Shown: piece after piece, positions 63,547-64,000 of the stretch
How the letters are laid out: each line of letters opens with the position of its first letter
Numbering within the stretch: position 1 is the first letter of the stretch
Assembly (NCBI RefSeq): GCF_000942395.1
Contig: NZ_LN812102.1
Coordinates: 1,462,816-1,526,815 of the forward strand
Reading direction: 5' to 3'
Length of the DNA stretch: 64,000 bases
From: Risungbinella massiliensis
GTDB lineage: Bacteria; Bacillota; Bacilli; Thermoactinomycetales; Thermoactinomycetaceae
Position numbers and translations under genes: made by a program
Notes under the pieces: generated by a model
What the model was told of the DNA's origin: nothing
The model's database searches: none
Seen by the model: the letters and a program-made list of their open reading frames with translations, nothing else

Positions 63547-64000
63547 TTATGGATTCGTTTTAAGTGGAATAAGCGTCGCCCACTTTAGTGTATACTCTGG
63601 ACCTGCTGGATGATAGACAACCCCTTTTACTCGTGGTTTTTGAAGCCAACTGCTTCCAAAGAAAAAGAGTGGGATTGTAGCCGCATCTTCTTGTAAGAGA
63701 ACTTGCTCCGCTTGTTCTAATAGCGCTCGTTGATGAGCTGCGTCTGTTGGGTTGTTTTTTGCTTGGTCGAGTAGTTGGTCGAATTTTGGGTTGCTGTAGT
63801 TGGAAGTGTTGTATGGAGATTTGGAGTGCCATTTATCCAAAAAGTCCATTACATCGTAAATTACCCAACTAGTGAGACTAAGATCATATGTACCTTTGTA
63901 TTCTTCTCTTTTTTGTTTATCTAAATTTAATTCAACAATTTTTGTATTAATTTTTAGCTTTTGTAGAAATTGATTTTTTACATTTTGAGCAAGGTTTTTT
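63547..64000 (-). CDS. Peptide/nickel-type ABC substrate-binding protein, C-terminal part (cut by window edge)
   Basis: The frame is open to the window end. It encodes about 150 C-terminal residues of a family 5 extracellular binding protein: 'YDLSLTSWVIYDVMDFLDKW', 'YSNPKFDQLLDQAK', 'LEQAEQVLLQEDAATIPLFF' and 'PRVKGVVYHPAGPEY'. These are typical of OppA/DppA/AppA proteins that bring oligopeptides to an ABC importer. The N-terminal lipoprotein part and the partner genes lie outside. Confidence 0.85.
   Translation of the reverse strand, partial: KNLAQNVKNQFLQKLKINTKIVELNLDKQKREEYKGTYDLSLTSWVIYDVMDFLDKWHSKSPYNTSNYSNPKFDQLLDQAKNNPTDAAHQRALLEQAEQVLLQEDAATIPLFFFGSSWLQKPRVKGVVYHPAGPEYTLKWATLIPLKTNP

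Noticed and set aside
1-64000. CRISPR arrays, restriction or toxin-antitoxin defence systems
   Set aside because: No regularly spaced short repeats and no recognisable defence proteins were seen on either strand.

Overview
The window comes from a low-GC, endospore-forming Gram-positive bacterium. Spore genes are spread throughout: a CotF-like coat protein, PrkA with YhbH, a GerK-type germinant receptor operon and a Spo0E-like phosphatase. The yuiB/yuiD/yumB/yumC/yuzB/yuzD block matches Bacillus gene order. MqnE indicates menaquinone made by the futalosine route, and the siderophore genes are of schizokinen/rhizobactin type. This combination suggests a Bacillales relative of the Thermoactinomycetaceae; that placement is an inference from gene content.

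Layout. 1-7.6 kb is a six-gene operon for a citrate-hydroxamate siderophore (rhbABCDEF order; the first gene is cut by the window edge). 8.0-8.9 kb is a secreted PheC-like protein. 9.0-13.7 kb is an accessory block bounded on both sides by the same junction, the tail of a large serine recombinase meeting the 3' end of yhbH. It holds a RibD-like deaminase and a GntR/UTRA regulator facing a decayed MoaA-like radical SAM gene and a CYTH protein, plus a DnaC-like ATPase. 13.7-24 kb is core: yhbH, prkA, HAD phosphatases, trmL, an amidase, a coat protein, ogt, queG, rnhA. 24.0-27.4 kb carries a holin, a tRNA-Leu, an internally deleted IS200/IS605-type element and a frameshifted orphan VirD4-like gene. 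27.5-41 kb holds the ger operon, lplJ, recQ, rnz, an unusual tRNA-like structured RNA and a heavy-metal P-type ATPase behind Fur/PerR-like boxes. 41-43.5 kb is a second decayed accessory block, bounded by a partial copy of the yyaL 3' end. It contains the wreck of a siderophore ABC transporter (fhuD/fhuC), a DUF2306 protein, a DJ-1/PfpI remnant and a MITE-like repeat. 43.5-64 kb is mostly core: yyaL, ktrA, a PadR-DUF1700-DUF4097 operon, transporters, HemQ, type II NADH dehydrogenase, ferredoxin-NADP reductase, Fe-S proteins, mqnE, mccAB and a NifU-like protein, ending in a partial OppA-like binding protein.

Two themes recur. At two separate loci (yhbH and yyaL) the 3' end of a minus-strand gene is duplicated on the far side of a decaying accessory segment, which points to repeated integration at gene ends. 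Several genes also carry leader or operator structures visible by eye: a Shine-Dalgarno-masking hairpin, a hairpin between SD and start of hemQ, PadR and GntR operator repeats, and candidate 0A boxes. The most unusual single object is the RNA near 38.77-38.95 kb. It keeps the acceptor, D-arm and T-arm of a tRNA but has about 130 nt in place of the anticodon arm.
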